Source: Cyanoderma ruficeps (Eukaryota > Chordata > Aves > Passeriformes > Timaliidae). From it: a stretch of DNA of 64,000 bases. The position numbers and the translations under genes were made by a program. This document shows positions 52,476-64,000 of the stretch, piece after piece. Numbering within the stretch: the first letter of the stretch is position 1; the number at the start of each line of letters is the position of its first letter. Where the stretch lies: positions 4,234,417 to 4,298,416 of the forward strand of contig VZDJ01000041.1 in assembly GCA_008694505.1 (NCBI GenBank), written 5' to 3'. The notes beneath the pieces are model-generated. The model saw only the letters and a program-made list of their open reading frames with translations. It searched no databases and was not told the DNA's origin.

Positions 52476-55400
52476 ACCAGACTTCACAGAGGTCTATATC
52501 CAGAATCTAAACCCACATTACCATCTCAGCTATCTTAGTGTACCATGGAAGAAATTCTCTGAAGATAGTCAACTTTCTCCAGATTTCACTAACTGAGCTG
52601 CAAAAGGAATTTGTTCTTATTTTCTAAATGCTTTCTAAAGATTGTTTCTTCACATGAATTACTGTTAATTGCTGGGAAGAGATAATGGTAGTACTTTAGT
52701 CTATAAATTTTTTTGTTTGTGCTGTAGTGTGACTTGATACAGCAAAGGCCACTCAACACTACCACAATCTAAACATTTAAAAACAATAACAGACATTAGC
52801 ATCCTTCTCAAAAAGCCTAAACTGAAACACATCTGATCCAATTTTCATTAAAAAAACAACAACAAAAAAGAAGAAATATACAGAGACATAGTAAAGAGGT
52901 GCTGTCACCACATTAGAGGCAAATGGATGTGGAATAGAAATGTTTTCCAGATGAACTATCAGCTGTGTTGCAAAATAAGGAATGGAAACTTATAGGAGGA
53001 CATTTGATTAAAAACATTTAGATTGTTTAGATGAAGTATATAATCCGAGTCTACTCTTTAGTGTACAACTGCAAAAGCATGTTTTACACAAACATTTTTG
53101 CTTGTTCACTAATGTTTTCAGAAAAAGACCCATCGTGTAAAATATTATTAATGGGACCTAGGACTTAATACTTAGGTTAGAGCCTAGAAAGCTTTTACCA
53201 ACTTTGCATGATTGGTAATAATAAAAATCACATATTATTTATTACATAATCTAATAACAGTGAAAAATAAAAGACAACGTGTAAGACATGAGTTTTCCTC
53301 TCATAGTACTTCAAATGGTCTTCAAGTTAGGAGCCACAAGATAAGAAAATTGTGTACCTTAAAGCTCAAAAAACTAAGACAACATTGCTTGCACAAGAGC
53401 CAAAACACATTAGCATGTAGTAAACTGGTATTTGCAAAGATAATCCAAGTTATATTCTGAATCTTTAAATATTGGGTATGAAATTGGCAAGCAGAGACAC
53501 AGATGTGACTGAAATAACTCTCTGAAATGGGTCTGGGAGAAGCCATGGAATGGGCAGTGTCATCCACACACTCAGTACATCCTGACACTGCAAAATTTAG
53601 AGCTGTGGAGGACGAGGAGGACCCTCCACAGAGCAAGAAAGAGCAACTGCAGTACCTTAGTTACATTTAACATGCAGCTAGTCTCAGTGCATTACCAGAA
53701 GTGCTGACACACTCCAAAGTAAATACATGCCTAAGTGCTTTAAAAGATCAAAACAAAATAAGTTTGTGGCTTGCTACAGAGACTCTTGTCCTGAAGATCC
53801 TGAGCTGTATCTAACTGCTCAGATGTAGACAGATCACATGCTATAGTCTTCAAAAACCATTATTTACATAGTTGATTGATATTTATCTTAAAAGTCCATA
53901 GGTGTCATGTCTATAATTGTCATCATGCAGTTGAATAGGTGTCAACACTTGGCCCATGCATGCGGGGGGTCAGTGGACCTTCTTCCTGACAGGGAGGCAG
54001 AAGCACTGCAGCACCACTACTGTGGGCACAACTGCTCAGAAATAACTATGGATCCACAGATACAAGAAGGACAAACCCCACTGCTGTAGACAATCACAGC
54101 AATGCTACTTGAGCAAGCAGCCCAAAATCAGACAAGTTGAGAACTCCATAACAGTAAAAAAACCCCTATTATTTTCAGCTGAGTTGCACCTGCCTAGGGC
54201 ATGGCAAAATTGGCCTCCTATATTCTTAGCTGCAAAGTAACTTTAAAATATTACTTAAATACTTAGTTGTCTGATATAATATGAGATACTGCCCAGGAAT
54301 TGCACCTATCGAGCAGATCAACAGCTTCAGGGTACATTTTGGTAGTGCAAAAAAACTACCACAGTATTTATAAAAAAATAAAAACGCAGAACTGACTATA
54401 CAGTTATTAACTGGCATTGAATTAGCTGGCAAGTAGTGCCTTTGTGATATTTTTGTATCAATGCTCATTGGCAGGTGTTTCTTTAGTTCTTGCTTTTAGA
54501 AAAGTCTCCTTCAAAGAGCTTTAGAATTAAAATCCGCTCTTAGCAACAAACCCTTAAGAACCTGAAATCTGATATAATTACTGGCACATAAAATCACAAT
54601 GTGTTAAAGTTTTAAGGACAAAGATGAATTTCTTTTTGTGAAGTGCACAGATAAGAGGCACTTTGTGCTTCATCTGCTTTGTTTCCATCCATGCAGCCTT
54701 GCATTTTGTGGTGCGGTGAGCTGGACTTCCCATGCCTACACCTTGACATTCTCCTCAAAATCATGACTAAATCTTTAATCATTCATTATTCAACAAAATA
54801 CTTCAACATGAGAACAGACGCATTTGGTCTTTCAAGAGCTCTCAACAGCCTCCAGAATACTCATTGATTCATTTAACAAGCCACAGATGAAGTAAACATC
54901 TGTCTAATGATTCAAGACGATGAGATTCCCTATTGTGGGAAACACTGAGGAGAAAGCCATAGTGAATCAATCCAAGGATACACGGCACACAGGACTTTCA
55001 CAGGCCCGTCAGTGACAGCCTGTGGCATGAGCCATTGGGTGTGGTTACCAAGCACAGACAGCAGCTCAAAACCAACAGTGCTCTTTGAAACTGGCCCAGG
55101 ATAACTGTCCTATAATCAGTGTCACAGCTCCAAAATGGGCTCCAGAAGCAACATCCAGGCATGCCGTGCACTGAAGCCACCAGAAGCAAGCCATGGACTG
55201 ATAAATCATCTCATTGCACAGAGGAGTCCAACCCGCCATATCTTTATGGAAAGTACCAGCTAATTTCTTAATTCTTTACTATCTGACATTATTTTGCATT
55301 TTGGCAGAGATCCACTAAGAGGGATAATGGTAACTACATGAACTTATAAATTTTATTTGATGTCACCAAAACACACCAGTTAAAATCCTTTTTTATAAAT

Positions 55401-56445
55401 ACATGCATCACAAGTAACTACGTGTTGGTGCTCCTTATCCTGCGCTCCCTTATCTTTAGTAGCCAAATGTCTGTTTATTTTGGTACCTATTTCTTTCTTC
55501 TAAAGCAACATGTTGTCATGTGATTGCATTCCCAAGGCTAAGATTTGTGTTTTCTGTACAGCTCATGGACCTCCATGTCTGTGTTGTGTATAGCTACCTT
55601 CCTACATGTAAACGTATGAGCCTCAGAGCAAGCAAAAAGCTCCATGCACCTTGGTGAACCCGAAAATTGACTCTCATTTTGTGCTAATTCTTTCAGAACC
55701 AGTTTTTGATCAATATTTGTGTTCACTTGACCAATAATAGCTGCTCCTAAGAATAACCCCATCATAAGAATACCTCCATCCCAAGAAGGGCATTACAACA
55801 AGAAGGCAAAGTTTACGTAATTGGATTTTCTGCACAGCAAAGGGGAAATATTTCAGTCTTTGGAGAGATATATTTGATTTCTTTCCGTGGCTTAACTTTG
55901 ATGAAATAACATTAAGTAACAGTAGCAAAGAACCACTGTGAATCAGTAAGCACTGAGAACGGCTAACAAATAAAACAAAATACACTTTTATTCCTACATA
56001 TAAAAGTGTCCATGTGAATGGTGTTACAAACAGTTACAAGGAAGGTTGTAGCTGAGTATCCCTCCTGGGACTGAGTTGTTTATTTCAGCTGTTGCATCTA
56101 GGTGGAGTCAGTTATATCAGAAAGGACATAAGCCTGTGGGTCTTTTCTTTTTAAGAACAACTCACAGAGTTGATTTGGAAAAATGAAGATGTAAGCAATT
56201 ACTGTAGTACTTAGCAGACAATATATACTCCTAGCACATTTTTAGACAGGTGAAGAATGAAATTATATTTACAATAAAAGCGCCTTTAATACTTTTTTAT
56301 TATTTGAGTGGAAACTATCATGCATAACATGATATGTGGAATTTTTTTTCCTATTCCAGACAGAACTTCCAGAACTCCAGATGTGTTAAAAATACTTATC
56401 TCGAACAAACACAACAGACAAAATTTATATAGTGTGGATAGACTA

Positions 56446-56476
56446 CATATATATATGTATGTATGTATGTGTGTGT
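56446..56476 (+). repeat. AT/TATG/TG compound microsatellite
   Basis: ATATATATATG followed by TATG units and then TGTGTGTG. A short compound simple repeat in ELK3 intron 1. Confidence 0.85.
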
Positions 56477-57938
56477 TTCATCTCCTATGATTCAGTAGAC
56501 AGCACACTGAAATTCCAGCAATATTTAAAGCAATAAGTGAACAATTTAATGTCTGTATTTCAGAGAGAGATAGTAAGAGCCAGGAAACATGCCTCAGTAA
56601 GTTTTGGTGTTGTACACCACACAAATTGCTCCACGACATATTCAACAGGTTTTTGAACATTATGTCCAGTATTAGACAAACTTCTTTCTCTAAAATTGAG
56701 AATTTTACAAAAGAAATAAACCTCCAAAACTGAAAAATAATCCCTCACTTCCTGATGGCTGCATTTGATTGAGACAGAGATTAGGCATTGTCTGGTTTGT
56801 ACACTATTCTAAAAATTCTTCACTGCCCAGCTAGAAAATCGAGAGACATCTGTGTCTGGAGACTGTGACATTAATCTACTAATAGATTCCTCTGTGAAGT
56901 GATGTTAATGAAGAACTTTTCTGTGTCACTTGGACATAGGAAGTGCAGGAAACACTGCACATCCTCAGAGGTAAGCACGTGGTATACTGCAAGCACTATT
57001 TTTTTGCATAATATTTGCAAATTAGATTAATGCTATCTCATGAAAATTCAAGTAAGTAGCTAAGTGTTCCTTCCTAATGCATACCATTTTATTCACATTT
57101 ATTGTCATTTCCTTTAGCTAAAATCCACTTGTAAGCAAGAATCCATTTTCTTTGTTTGCTCCAGACTTTTTTTTTCCCCATAAAAACTTTTTACTTATAA
57201 TTTAAAGATTAGTGAGGCATGGCAAAAATCTTTGTCATTCTGAACACAGACTCCTTTCATGATCATTACGAAAGAAAATCATCACAAAGTAATTATGCAA
57301 ACCACTAAATCAAAACTAGTATGTACAAAATCACTTGAAAACTACATGTACAGCACCAATACAGGAAGGCTGTGTGGGTGAATATATTTTTCAAATATGG
57401 CCATCAGTATCTTGGCTCAAAAGTCTTTTAACTTTGCAATTACATGCAATTGTCAGACATGCATAGAACATGTCTATCATAACACAGACGTCTTGCTACC
57501 CCATTTATATGCTTCATCCCATGGAAATATTTATGCATAAATTAATCTAAAATAATTGAAAAGTTTGTATGAGCAAAATACGAGATGAATCACGACTTTC
57601 AGCTTGAAAGGAAATGTAATGATTGACTTTTGGAGTCCTGATTGACTTAAAAGATGCTACATTATATAAAATTGTCATAGCACTACACTCCAGAGTAAAT
57701 AAAGATGTAACTTGTCTCCCTTTCAACTGCAACGTTAGAAAGGCTGACAGGGCTTCACAAAACCCTCCTGTGTTAGGGAACGGAAACTCCTAATGAGATT
57801 AGTTGGTGTGTGTGCAGACATTACTTAGCCATGACTAAATGGGCTCTCTTCCTGCAGCCAGTGGAAAATTCAGGGAACTTTTTCCCCCTGCAGCATCAGA
57901 GTCCCTCTAGCCTTCAGCAAAGCCAGATCCAACAACAA

Positions 57939-58018
57939 CTCTCCACTTTCTCTCCCTTTCTCTCTCTCTCTTTATTTTTTCCCTTCCCTTACAAATATTT
58001 TTTGTTTTTCTTTTTCCA
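57939..58018 (+). repeat. Polypyrimidine (CT-rich) tract
   Basis: About 80 bases almost entirely C and T on the + strand, including CTCTCTCTCT, ending TTTTTCCAG. On the - strand it is a GA-rich tract about 700 bases inside the presumed ELK3 first intron. The terminal AG would make it acceptor-like for a + strand transcript, but no supporting exon is recognised. Confidence 0.6.
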
Positions 58019-58339
58019 GTTGGTGGTGGAAACTATCCACGTCGGCCAAGAGGGTCTGGGGCAGGGGGTGGCTAAGAAAAGCGGGTGGGGGGAGATCTGT
58101 GCAGAAGGTAGAAGACTACAAAGGAAACTGTAAAAAGGAGCAAATACATAAACCTGAGAGGGAGAAAACCACAGAGTTTCTTTGTGAGCTGCAGTGACTC
58201 ATTTTCAAGATGTTGTCTGCTGCCAGTTTCAAACCGGAAGCGCATGGCAATTAGTCTTGCTGTTTCCAGACAAGCCAGAAACTCTCCCGACACTTTTTTT
58301 TTTCTTTTCCTTTTTTAAAGCCCCTTCTTCAGTTTCTGC

Positions 58340-59030
58340 AGGAGCCTTCCCTTCCCCCGCGCCCTCCCCGGCCCCGCTCGGCCTCGCAGCGCCGCCGGGG
58401 ACCCCGCGGCACCCCCGCCGCCCTGACAGGCACCGGGCGGCCCCGCCGCCCCGAACGCCGTCACCGAGATGCCGCTGGGAGGGGGCAGCCCCACGGCACC
58501 GCCAGCCGGCACCGCCGGGGAGGGGCACACGATGCGCCCCGGCACAGCCGAGGGGCGGCGGGCGGCGCGGGGTCCTGCGGTTCTCCGCGACCCCCGGCGC
58601 CTCCTTCCCGTCCCTGCTTCTCCTCACGCCCCGGCTCCTTCTCTCACATCCCACCCCCGCCACGGTCCGTCCCCTCACCTGCACCAGCAGCTCCCGGGGG
58701 GCGGCAGGGCCCCCGGGGAAATCCTCCCCCGGGGCGGGGGGCCCCTGCAGCGGCGGGAGCCTCCCCGGGCATCCCGCCCCCCTCCCCGACCGCCGCCCCC
58801 TGCCTCGCTACCGCCGCGCTGCCCGGGCCCGACCCCGGGGCAGGACCCCTGGGCTCCCCGGCCCCGTGCGGGGCTCCGAGCCCCCTCCCCGCGGTGCCCG
58901 GCAGCCTCACCTCCCTCCCGCGGGCTGTCCCCGCTGCCAGCCCACCAGCGAGCGGAGCGCGGCTCCGCAGCGGCTGCCGGCCTCCCCTTCTTCTGCCCGC
59001 AGCCCCCCGAAACTTTGCGGGCGCAGCAAC
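58340..59030. promoter_or_regulatory. ELK3: CpG island, proximal part (ELK3 5' end)
   Basis: A very GC-rich block with many CpG dinucleotides, in sharp contrast to the AT-rich surroundings and lying upstream of the ELK3 start codon on its strand. Together with 59253-59660 it is the only CpG island of the window and the natural candidate for the ELK3 promoter and first exon. Long open frames on both strands here are by-products of the low stop-codon density of GC-rich DNA. Confidence 0.8.
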
Positions 59031-59150
59031 ACTTGTACCTACCCAGAGGCTGAGAGACTTTTTCGATCTCTCCTGGTAGTCTAGAGGGAGCTGAGTAAAA
59101 TTCCCTGGTTCTCCATGCTGACAGTCTTCTGCAGGCTCTCTGTTGCTCTA
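58679..59150 (-). other. ELK3: Candidate non-coding ELK3 first exon region
   Basis: ELK3 needs an upstream exon because its start codon lies two bases after an acceptor. On the - strand, donor-like sites are CAG|GTGAGG after 58679, GAG|GTGAGG after 58911 and TGG|GTAGGT after 59043. The first matches the consensus best. An exon ending in G would put a purine at -3 of the start codon (G-GT-ATGG). The transcription start is unknown and the 50-N gap may remove part of the exon. Confidence 0.35.
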
Positions 59151-59202
59151 GTAATGAGATCCTGATTTTGTTTTCCCTTTTTCCTTTTTTTTTTTTTTTT
59201 TT

Positions 59203-59252
59203 NNNNNNNNNNNNNNNNNNNNNNNNNNNNNNNNNNNNNNNNNNNNNNNNNN
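59203..59252. other. Assembly gap, 50 N
   Basis: Exactly 50 N after a T homopolymer (about 59185-59202) and before GC-rich sequence. The round size suggests a placeholder, so the true length is unknown. It splits the ELK3 CpG island. Confidence 0.99.
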
Positions 59253-59660
59253 AGCGCCTGCCCGTGAGAGGGAGCGAGCAGGAAGCCGGGGCAGTCAGAC
59301 AGCGGCCCGGCTCACTTCCTCTCCCGCACTATTCCCCGGGCGGTTTGCAGTCTGTGTAAACAGCCTTTTCCTCCCCGCGCCCCTCGCTCTGGCCGCCGAT
59401 GTGCAGCATGGCTGTAACACAAGACACACGCATAGTACCGCGGGCAGCGGTGACTCCGCCGCCTCGCAGGGAGCTCCCCGACTCCCCCGACCGCCCCCCC
59501 TTCCTGTGCTACACCCCCAGGGAGGAGCTTCCCACCGGCCGCCCCAGCTGCTTGGGCCAAAATGTACCCGAGTTTCCCCGGAGGACACCGGAGAGATGCT
59601 TACGAACCCCTTACGAGCGGTACTTTGCCATCCCGGAGGATGGTGACGGCCTTTGGCCCC
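59253..59660. promoter_or_regulatory. ELK3: CpG island, distal part, with ETS and forkhead motifs
   Basis: GC-rich, CpG-bearing sequence beyond the gap. It contains CACTTCCT (59313-59320; reverse AGGAAGTG, a strong ETS site) and TGTAAACA (59355-59362, a forkhead consensus). Likely ELK3 promoter or upstream control region; an ETS site would allow autoregulation or control by GABP-type factors. Site use is inferred. Confidence 0.6.
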
Positions 59661-59902
59661 TGGAGAGACGGCCGCCTTTGTCCCACTATGCTGGGGCTGA
59701 GGTCACTGTGGAGGGGAGCGTGTGGCCCCTGTGGCTGGGCTCACTGGGGGCTGAGGGGCTGGTGGGATGCAGCAGCTCACTGGGCTCTCGCCGGCCACCT
59801 TCCCAAGCTGAACCTCGCAGGGATAGTCAAGTACAAAAGTGGTGCAACACAGTACAACAACTTAAATCGAGGGAAATAACGTTAAAAATTAAGGAGCACT
59901 CA

Positions 59903-60190
59903 AATCATAGAATCCTGGACTAACAGTTTGATTTGGTTCGTAAGGGACCTTTAAAGGTCATCCTGTCCAATTCCCTTGCAATGAACAGGGAATCAGCTTG
60001 ATCAGGTTGTTCAGAGCTACTGTTCCAACCTGACCTTGAATGTTTCCACGAATGGAGCACCTCCACTTCTCTGGACAACCTGTGCCAGTGCTTTACTACT
60101 GTTATTGTAAAAAATGTGTTCCTTATATCCAGTCTGAACCTATCTTCTTCTCATTTAAAATTATCACCCCTTTTCCCATTGCAAATCATC
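59903..60190 (-). mobile_element. CR1-type LINE 3' end, antisense
   Basis: AATCATAGAATCCTGG at the left matches the CR1 terminal octamer region. It is followed by AAGGGACCTTTAAAGGTCAT, TGTCCAATTCCCTTGCAATG, CTGACCTTGAATGTTTCCAC and CTCTGGACAACCTGTGCCAG, in the order of an avian CR1 3' end in reverse complement. It is a 5'-truncated copy inserted just upstream of the ELK3 CpG island. The right boundary is approximate. Confidence 0.92.
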
Positions 60191-60194
60191 AAAT

Positions 60195-63100
60195 ACAAGC
60201 TGGATCTTACAGCTCCACATCATATCTCAAGAGTCAGACCAGTGGTAGTTAGCTGATTGAAGTTTAGGTTTCAACCTTCAAGCTGTAAATCTTAGATCCA
60301 AACTGTTGGTTTGGATTTATTAGAAGGGACACATTTCCAGTATTGGGAGTTTACATAAATTTTGTCTTTCTCGTGTCTTGTATATCAGCATTTCTGACTT
60401 TATTTGGAAACTTTCAGGGTGAGTGACATTGTCTTCTGTCTGCCTAGAGCATCAGTGATGTTCAAGGCATAATACTTCAAAACCAATACTGATATTTCTT
60501 TTAATAGTAATGATATTTCTCATTCCAGCACTGTAACTGCTGTTCAGAATGTTTTTGATGAGCACTGACATAGAAGCCATGACTGTTTTTTATCACTCTA
60601 TTGGCTTGTTGCTTGCAATATCATTGGGAACAAAAGTATATTTTGATGGAGTTAAAGAGATTGTCACAGTTGGCCACTAAGCGCCAGTCAATAGCATCTG
60701 AACAGAGGTATAGGATCATATTTAGTCTCTTGAGGAAGTCCATCATATTTCTTCCTTCTTGTCTTCTAACATGCCATAGGGGAGCAAGAATAACTTGGTA
60801 CCAGCACACCAAATAATGGAACTTTGTTATTTTTCTTAATCATTCATTTTTAGAAGTCATTCTGAATTTCAGAATAGAGATATGAGGGCTCACCTCATTT
60901 TGTGTTTCCCAAATAAAGAAGCATTAAAATGTTTAATTTCAGATAATATATTTCACAGATCAAATGTACAGTGGATGGAGTCCTTGCTGTAACCACTAGT
61001 TTAAGTCATGAGGATGAATGAATCTATCATTATTTGGGAACTACAGGTGAAGACCCAGTTTTGCAAACAGGGCAGTCAGAGAAGTTTTTAAGGTATCAAA
61101 ATGAAATGCTGGACTGACAGCTGGGAATACTAGTATTCATCTTTTACATTTATCTTTTATTGTCTTTCTGACCAAGAGGTGAAGCAGATATACCACAGTT
61201 GCCTTGACCAGCTATTGATGTGGAGATCTGAGAGAACAAACTCTCCAAACTAGTACAAGCTCTTTTCTTCTACCAGTAATGCTATGTCTCTACAAAAGGT
61301 TTTTTCTCCAATTTCCTATGCTGTACCTGTTTACAACACCAATTTTTTAATGTTTTTTTGCAACACCAGTCCTTTGTTTGACTGTTGAGGTAGGAACCTA
61401 AATAAAGCTGCCATGCTGGAGGTCAGATGACTGCTGGATGAGGGTTCTTCATAATTACCCTACAAAAGCTGGAGTAAAAAGTGCAGAACTCGTTAAACAG
61501 AATGAAGACACCAGGATGTGTTGAAACACAAGCAATTCAGAAAGCTCTGCAGGAAGTGGAAGAAAATGGGAGCTTTTGGCCAGGGCTACTGATCATAGTA
61601 CTATGGATGTCATAAGAAAAGTATTTTTGGAAACTACATCTATGTCTTGATAAAAACACTGTGCTTTACAGAATGATTGCTGAAACTCTACTCTGCAATA
61701 TCTGCCTGGCTCTATTAATCTACACTTACAGTTAACCTTAAGGATTATCTGAATCAAAAAGATTCATTAGAAGATGATGAATGAGGAAAAGTGTGTGTTT
61801 GTGTTGTGTAGGAGCTTTCTTCTTCCGTTTTTCAGAAAACCTGTTGGTTGACATAGTTATGAAAATGCTGGTTATATTTTTAGCAGAATCACTAGTCAGC
61901 TTCTGTGTCTCATTTCACATCCATTCATCAGTACATGATATCATTACAACTGTTAACTGTGAAGCCTTATCTCTGTCCTCAAGCTATGAAGATCTGAGGG
62001 TTTAGCTTTGGAAATTGTTGTTCCTTGCTCAGAGTTGGTCCAGACAACAGCTGTTGTACTCACAAAGGACTAAGTTTAACTGAGACAGCTCCCCATCAAC
62101 CAGTAAGGCAGGTTACTGCTGCTGAAAGTCCTAATCTGATCGGTTCAGGCAATCCTTGAACAAACATATGCACCAAGGATGTCTCTGTTTACCTAGAGAC
62201 AGTGTGATTTGTAAAAGAGCCTGTATTTATAAACTGTTCCTGCTGAAAAAATTGCCCCAAAGCATTCCTAAGAATAGTGACTATAATTCTGCCTCACTTT
62301 ATTAGATTACATCAATTAAGAAACCAGGCTTTGTCTGTCTTTTCAGATTGTTTCTTCTGCATTTTTAAACTGTTCATAAATCTCATGTGCTGCTGTAATT
62401 AAACGATCTAAGAGAAAGAAACAAAAAAGTAATGGTATATTTGCTGTCCTCTAGATCTCTATTTTAAAGCTCTTCAGGCTGAGACTCATAAATGGGTTAG
62501 TCTAGGTTTTAGTGTAATTTCGCTCTGAGCCTTGAGTCCCTCTGTAATTAAATTATTAAATTAAGTTATATAATTGTAATGTCACTTTGTGGTATACAAT
62601 TTTCCTTAAGTGTACATACATGCTTGTAATTGCATGCAATTATCGAGAACAAAGTTGAAAGGAGTTGGAAATAATTGTTGTTTCATTTAATATTTTAAGT
62701 GCTAATATATTTAATGAATGTATACATTATTTCATCTTCTCTAATTTTTTTCTTTCTTTCTAGATTACAGGCTCTGCAGCAAAGAGGCTTCAGATTTGTG
62801 TCTGCCTTTAGGACAACGAACACAATAGTTCTGTGGGAGAAACACTCCTAACCATTCTTCTCTCTTATTTTCTAGCAATTCTAACTTGAATAACAACCTG
62901 ACCAGTTACAGGAGGTTTTCCAGGGAATTTTGGAAACTGAGTAAATAGAAACTAATTACCTGAGCTGAAATGACAGTCTAATTCATGTAAGATTCTTGGT
63001 TGCCCCTCACAATGTATTATTTAAATGTCTTGCAAATATTGCATCAATAATGATGAATCTTGCTCTAGGAGGTTTGACTTTTCTCTTTCACACTCTCCTG

Positions 63101-64000
63101 TAGCTGAACAAGCACAGGCTTTAGAGCCAACAACGTCATTATTGCAAAAAGCCCTGGGGGATCCATTCTGCTCACAAAGTGCTCAGGTCCTTAGTTTTAT
63201 CTCATCTCACAGGCAGCTTCACTGGCAAGAAAAGTGCTGTGTGCAATACCCTAGCTCCAGCATGTAGCACTGACTCTTAATCCATGGAAACTCAAGGGAC
63301 CAGGTTGCACAGTGACCAGTGTTTCCCACAAGCATTTCTTCCTGGGTTTTTTGCTGAGCTCTCTGGAGTAAAATTGTGAACTTTAGAAGAGGTGATGGCA
63401 GAACCGTGCTTGTTCTTGAGAACAACCTCTTGTTCAAAGTTGGTTCAGATTAGTGGGAAAAAATTGCATGTTGCCATCAAAAGCTTCAAAACTTCATGTC
63501 ACATTTTCTGAAACAAAGAAATCCTGTAAGTTTTAACTTAAAATATTTCCTGTCAGAGGCAGGAGAAGGGCTGAGTGCTTCTTCACATCATGAAACAAGT
63601 ATACTGTACAGATGGTAGGACTTTGGCAAGGAAGCAGGAACCTCTTCTGTCTTCCCAGAGACTTCTTTTTCCCTTAGGGAAAATGTTCTAGTCCCTCGTG
63701 ACTGTCTGTGAATGAGATCTGTTGTTAGGTTGCAGTTAGAAATCTGCATTCGGTCTTGAGATAATGATGTTTTAGAGACCCCAGGGTTTTCCTCTTCTCC
63801 CCTATCCACCCCCGGAAAGCTGTGGTGCTTGATCAGGAAGGAGTGTTTGAGGGAAATGACTGCTTTCACACTCCTCTTCCTGTGGCACATTTTGCTTTCC
63901 TGAATGTTTTTGCTTTCCCTGTGTGCTGTGAAAGAAAGCACATGACCCAACATGTTTCAAGTAAAAGCATTATTGCATGTGCAATTTCATTAGGTTTGCC
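60195..64000. other. Upstream flank of ELK3, no gene recognised
   Basis: AT-rich sequence with only short chance open frames. In human, LTA4H lies upstream of ELK3 in divergent orientation, but no part of it was recognised here. No repeat family was identified beyond the CR1 copy. Confidence 0.6.

Larger units (their letters stand above)
43099..58678 (-). other. ELK3: ELK3 first intron (probable extent)
   Basis: About 15.6 kb from the acceptor next to the start codon to the CpG island. The donor end is inferred (candidates at 58679, 58911, 59043). It holds a CTCF-like site at 44141, a 57-nt hairpin at 46354-46410, an interrupted poly(A) tract at 49799-49842, small tandem repeats, and no recognisable coding exon. 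Confidence 0.55.

Noticed and set aside
57939..58133. Acceptor-like end of the CT tract followed by a + strand open frame
   Set aside because: No matching donor, conserved peptide or second exon was found; the tract is more simply a microsatellite-like pyrimidine run.
58194..59084. 296-codon Pro/Arg/Ala-rich frame on the + strand, plus several others on both strands
   Set aside because: GC-rich CpG-island DNA has few stop codons; composition is low-complexity and no domain is visible.
59399..59923. 174-codon + strand frame upstream of ELK3
   Set aside because: It starts in the CpG island and runs into the CR1 insertion before stopping, so the C-terminal part is transposon sequence. No recognisable protein.
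60195..64000. Possible first exon of LTA4H upstream of ELK3
   Set aside because: Expected from human gene order, but no LTA4H-like coding segment was seen on either strand.

Overview
The window is vertebrate, and almost certainly bird, nuclear DNA. It is AT-rich, with short exons separated by introns of 0.3 to 16 kb, and it carries three antisense fragments of CR1-type LINEs, the dominant avian retrotransposon. It has no bacterial-style gene packing. Two assembly gaps are present: 2 N inside an A-run near 49.8 kb and 50 N at 59203-59252.

Two genes are recognised and they converge. On the + strand, 13 coding exons between 2177 and 17363 encode the C-terminal 384 residues of CDK17 (PCTAIRE-2 kinase): the end of the N-terminal regulatory region, the whole kinase domain and the C-terminal tail. 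All exon junctions are in phase, and the residue numbering fits a 523-residue protein if 139 residues lie upstream of the window. A long 3'UTR follows, with poly(A) signals clustered near 20.63-20.77 kb. On the - strand, four coding exons between 43096 and 26142 encode a complete 406-residue ELK3 (Net/SAP-2), an ETS-family ternary complex factor. Its non-coding 5' exon(s) and promoter probably lie in the CpG-rich region at 58.34-59.66 kb, which the 50-N gap interrupts. This tail-to-tail CDK17/ELK3 order is the same as on human chromosome 12q23.

Layout: 1-2176 CDK17 intron; 2177-17363 CDK17 coding exons, with CR1 fragments in the introns at about 7.0-7.6 and 11.4-11.7 kb; 17364 to about 20.8 kb CDK17 3'UTR; about 20.8-24.6 kb intergenic; about 24.6-26.14 kb ELK3 3'UTR; 26.14-43.1 kb ELK3 coding exons and introns; 43.1 to about 58.7 kb long first ELK3 intron; 58.3-59.7 kb CpG island and promoter; 59.9-60.2 kb CR1; the rest is upstream flank with no recognisable gene.

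The genes have separate roles: CDK17 is a cyclin-Y-type-dependent kinase and ELK3 is an ERK-regulated, SRF-partnered transcription factor. Nothing here suggests a novel multi-gene system. The most unusual unexplained structures are a 57-nt two-segment hairpin in ELK3 intron 1 (46354-46410), an inverted AP-1 pair in a CDK17 intron (10211-10248), a CpG-containing block in the CDK17 3'UTR, and a CR1-borne CArG-like box upstream of ELK3.
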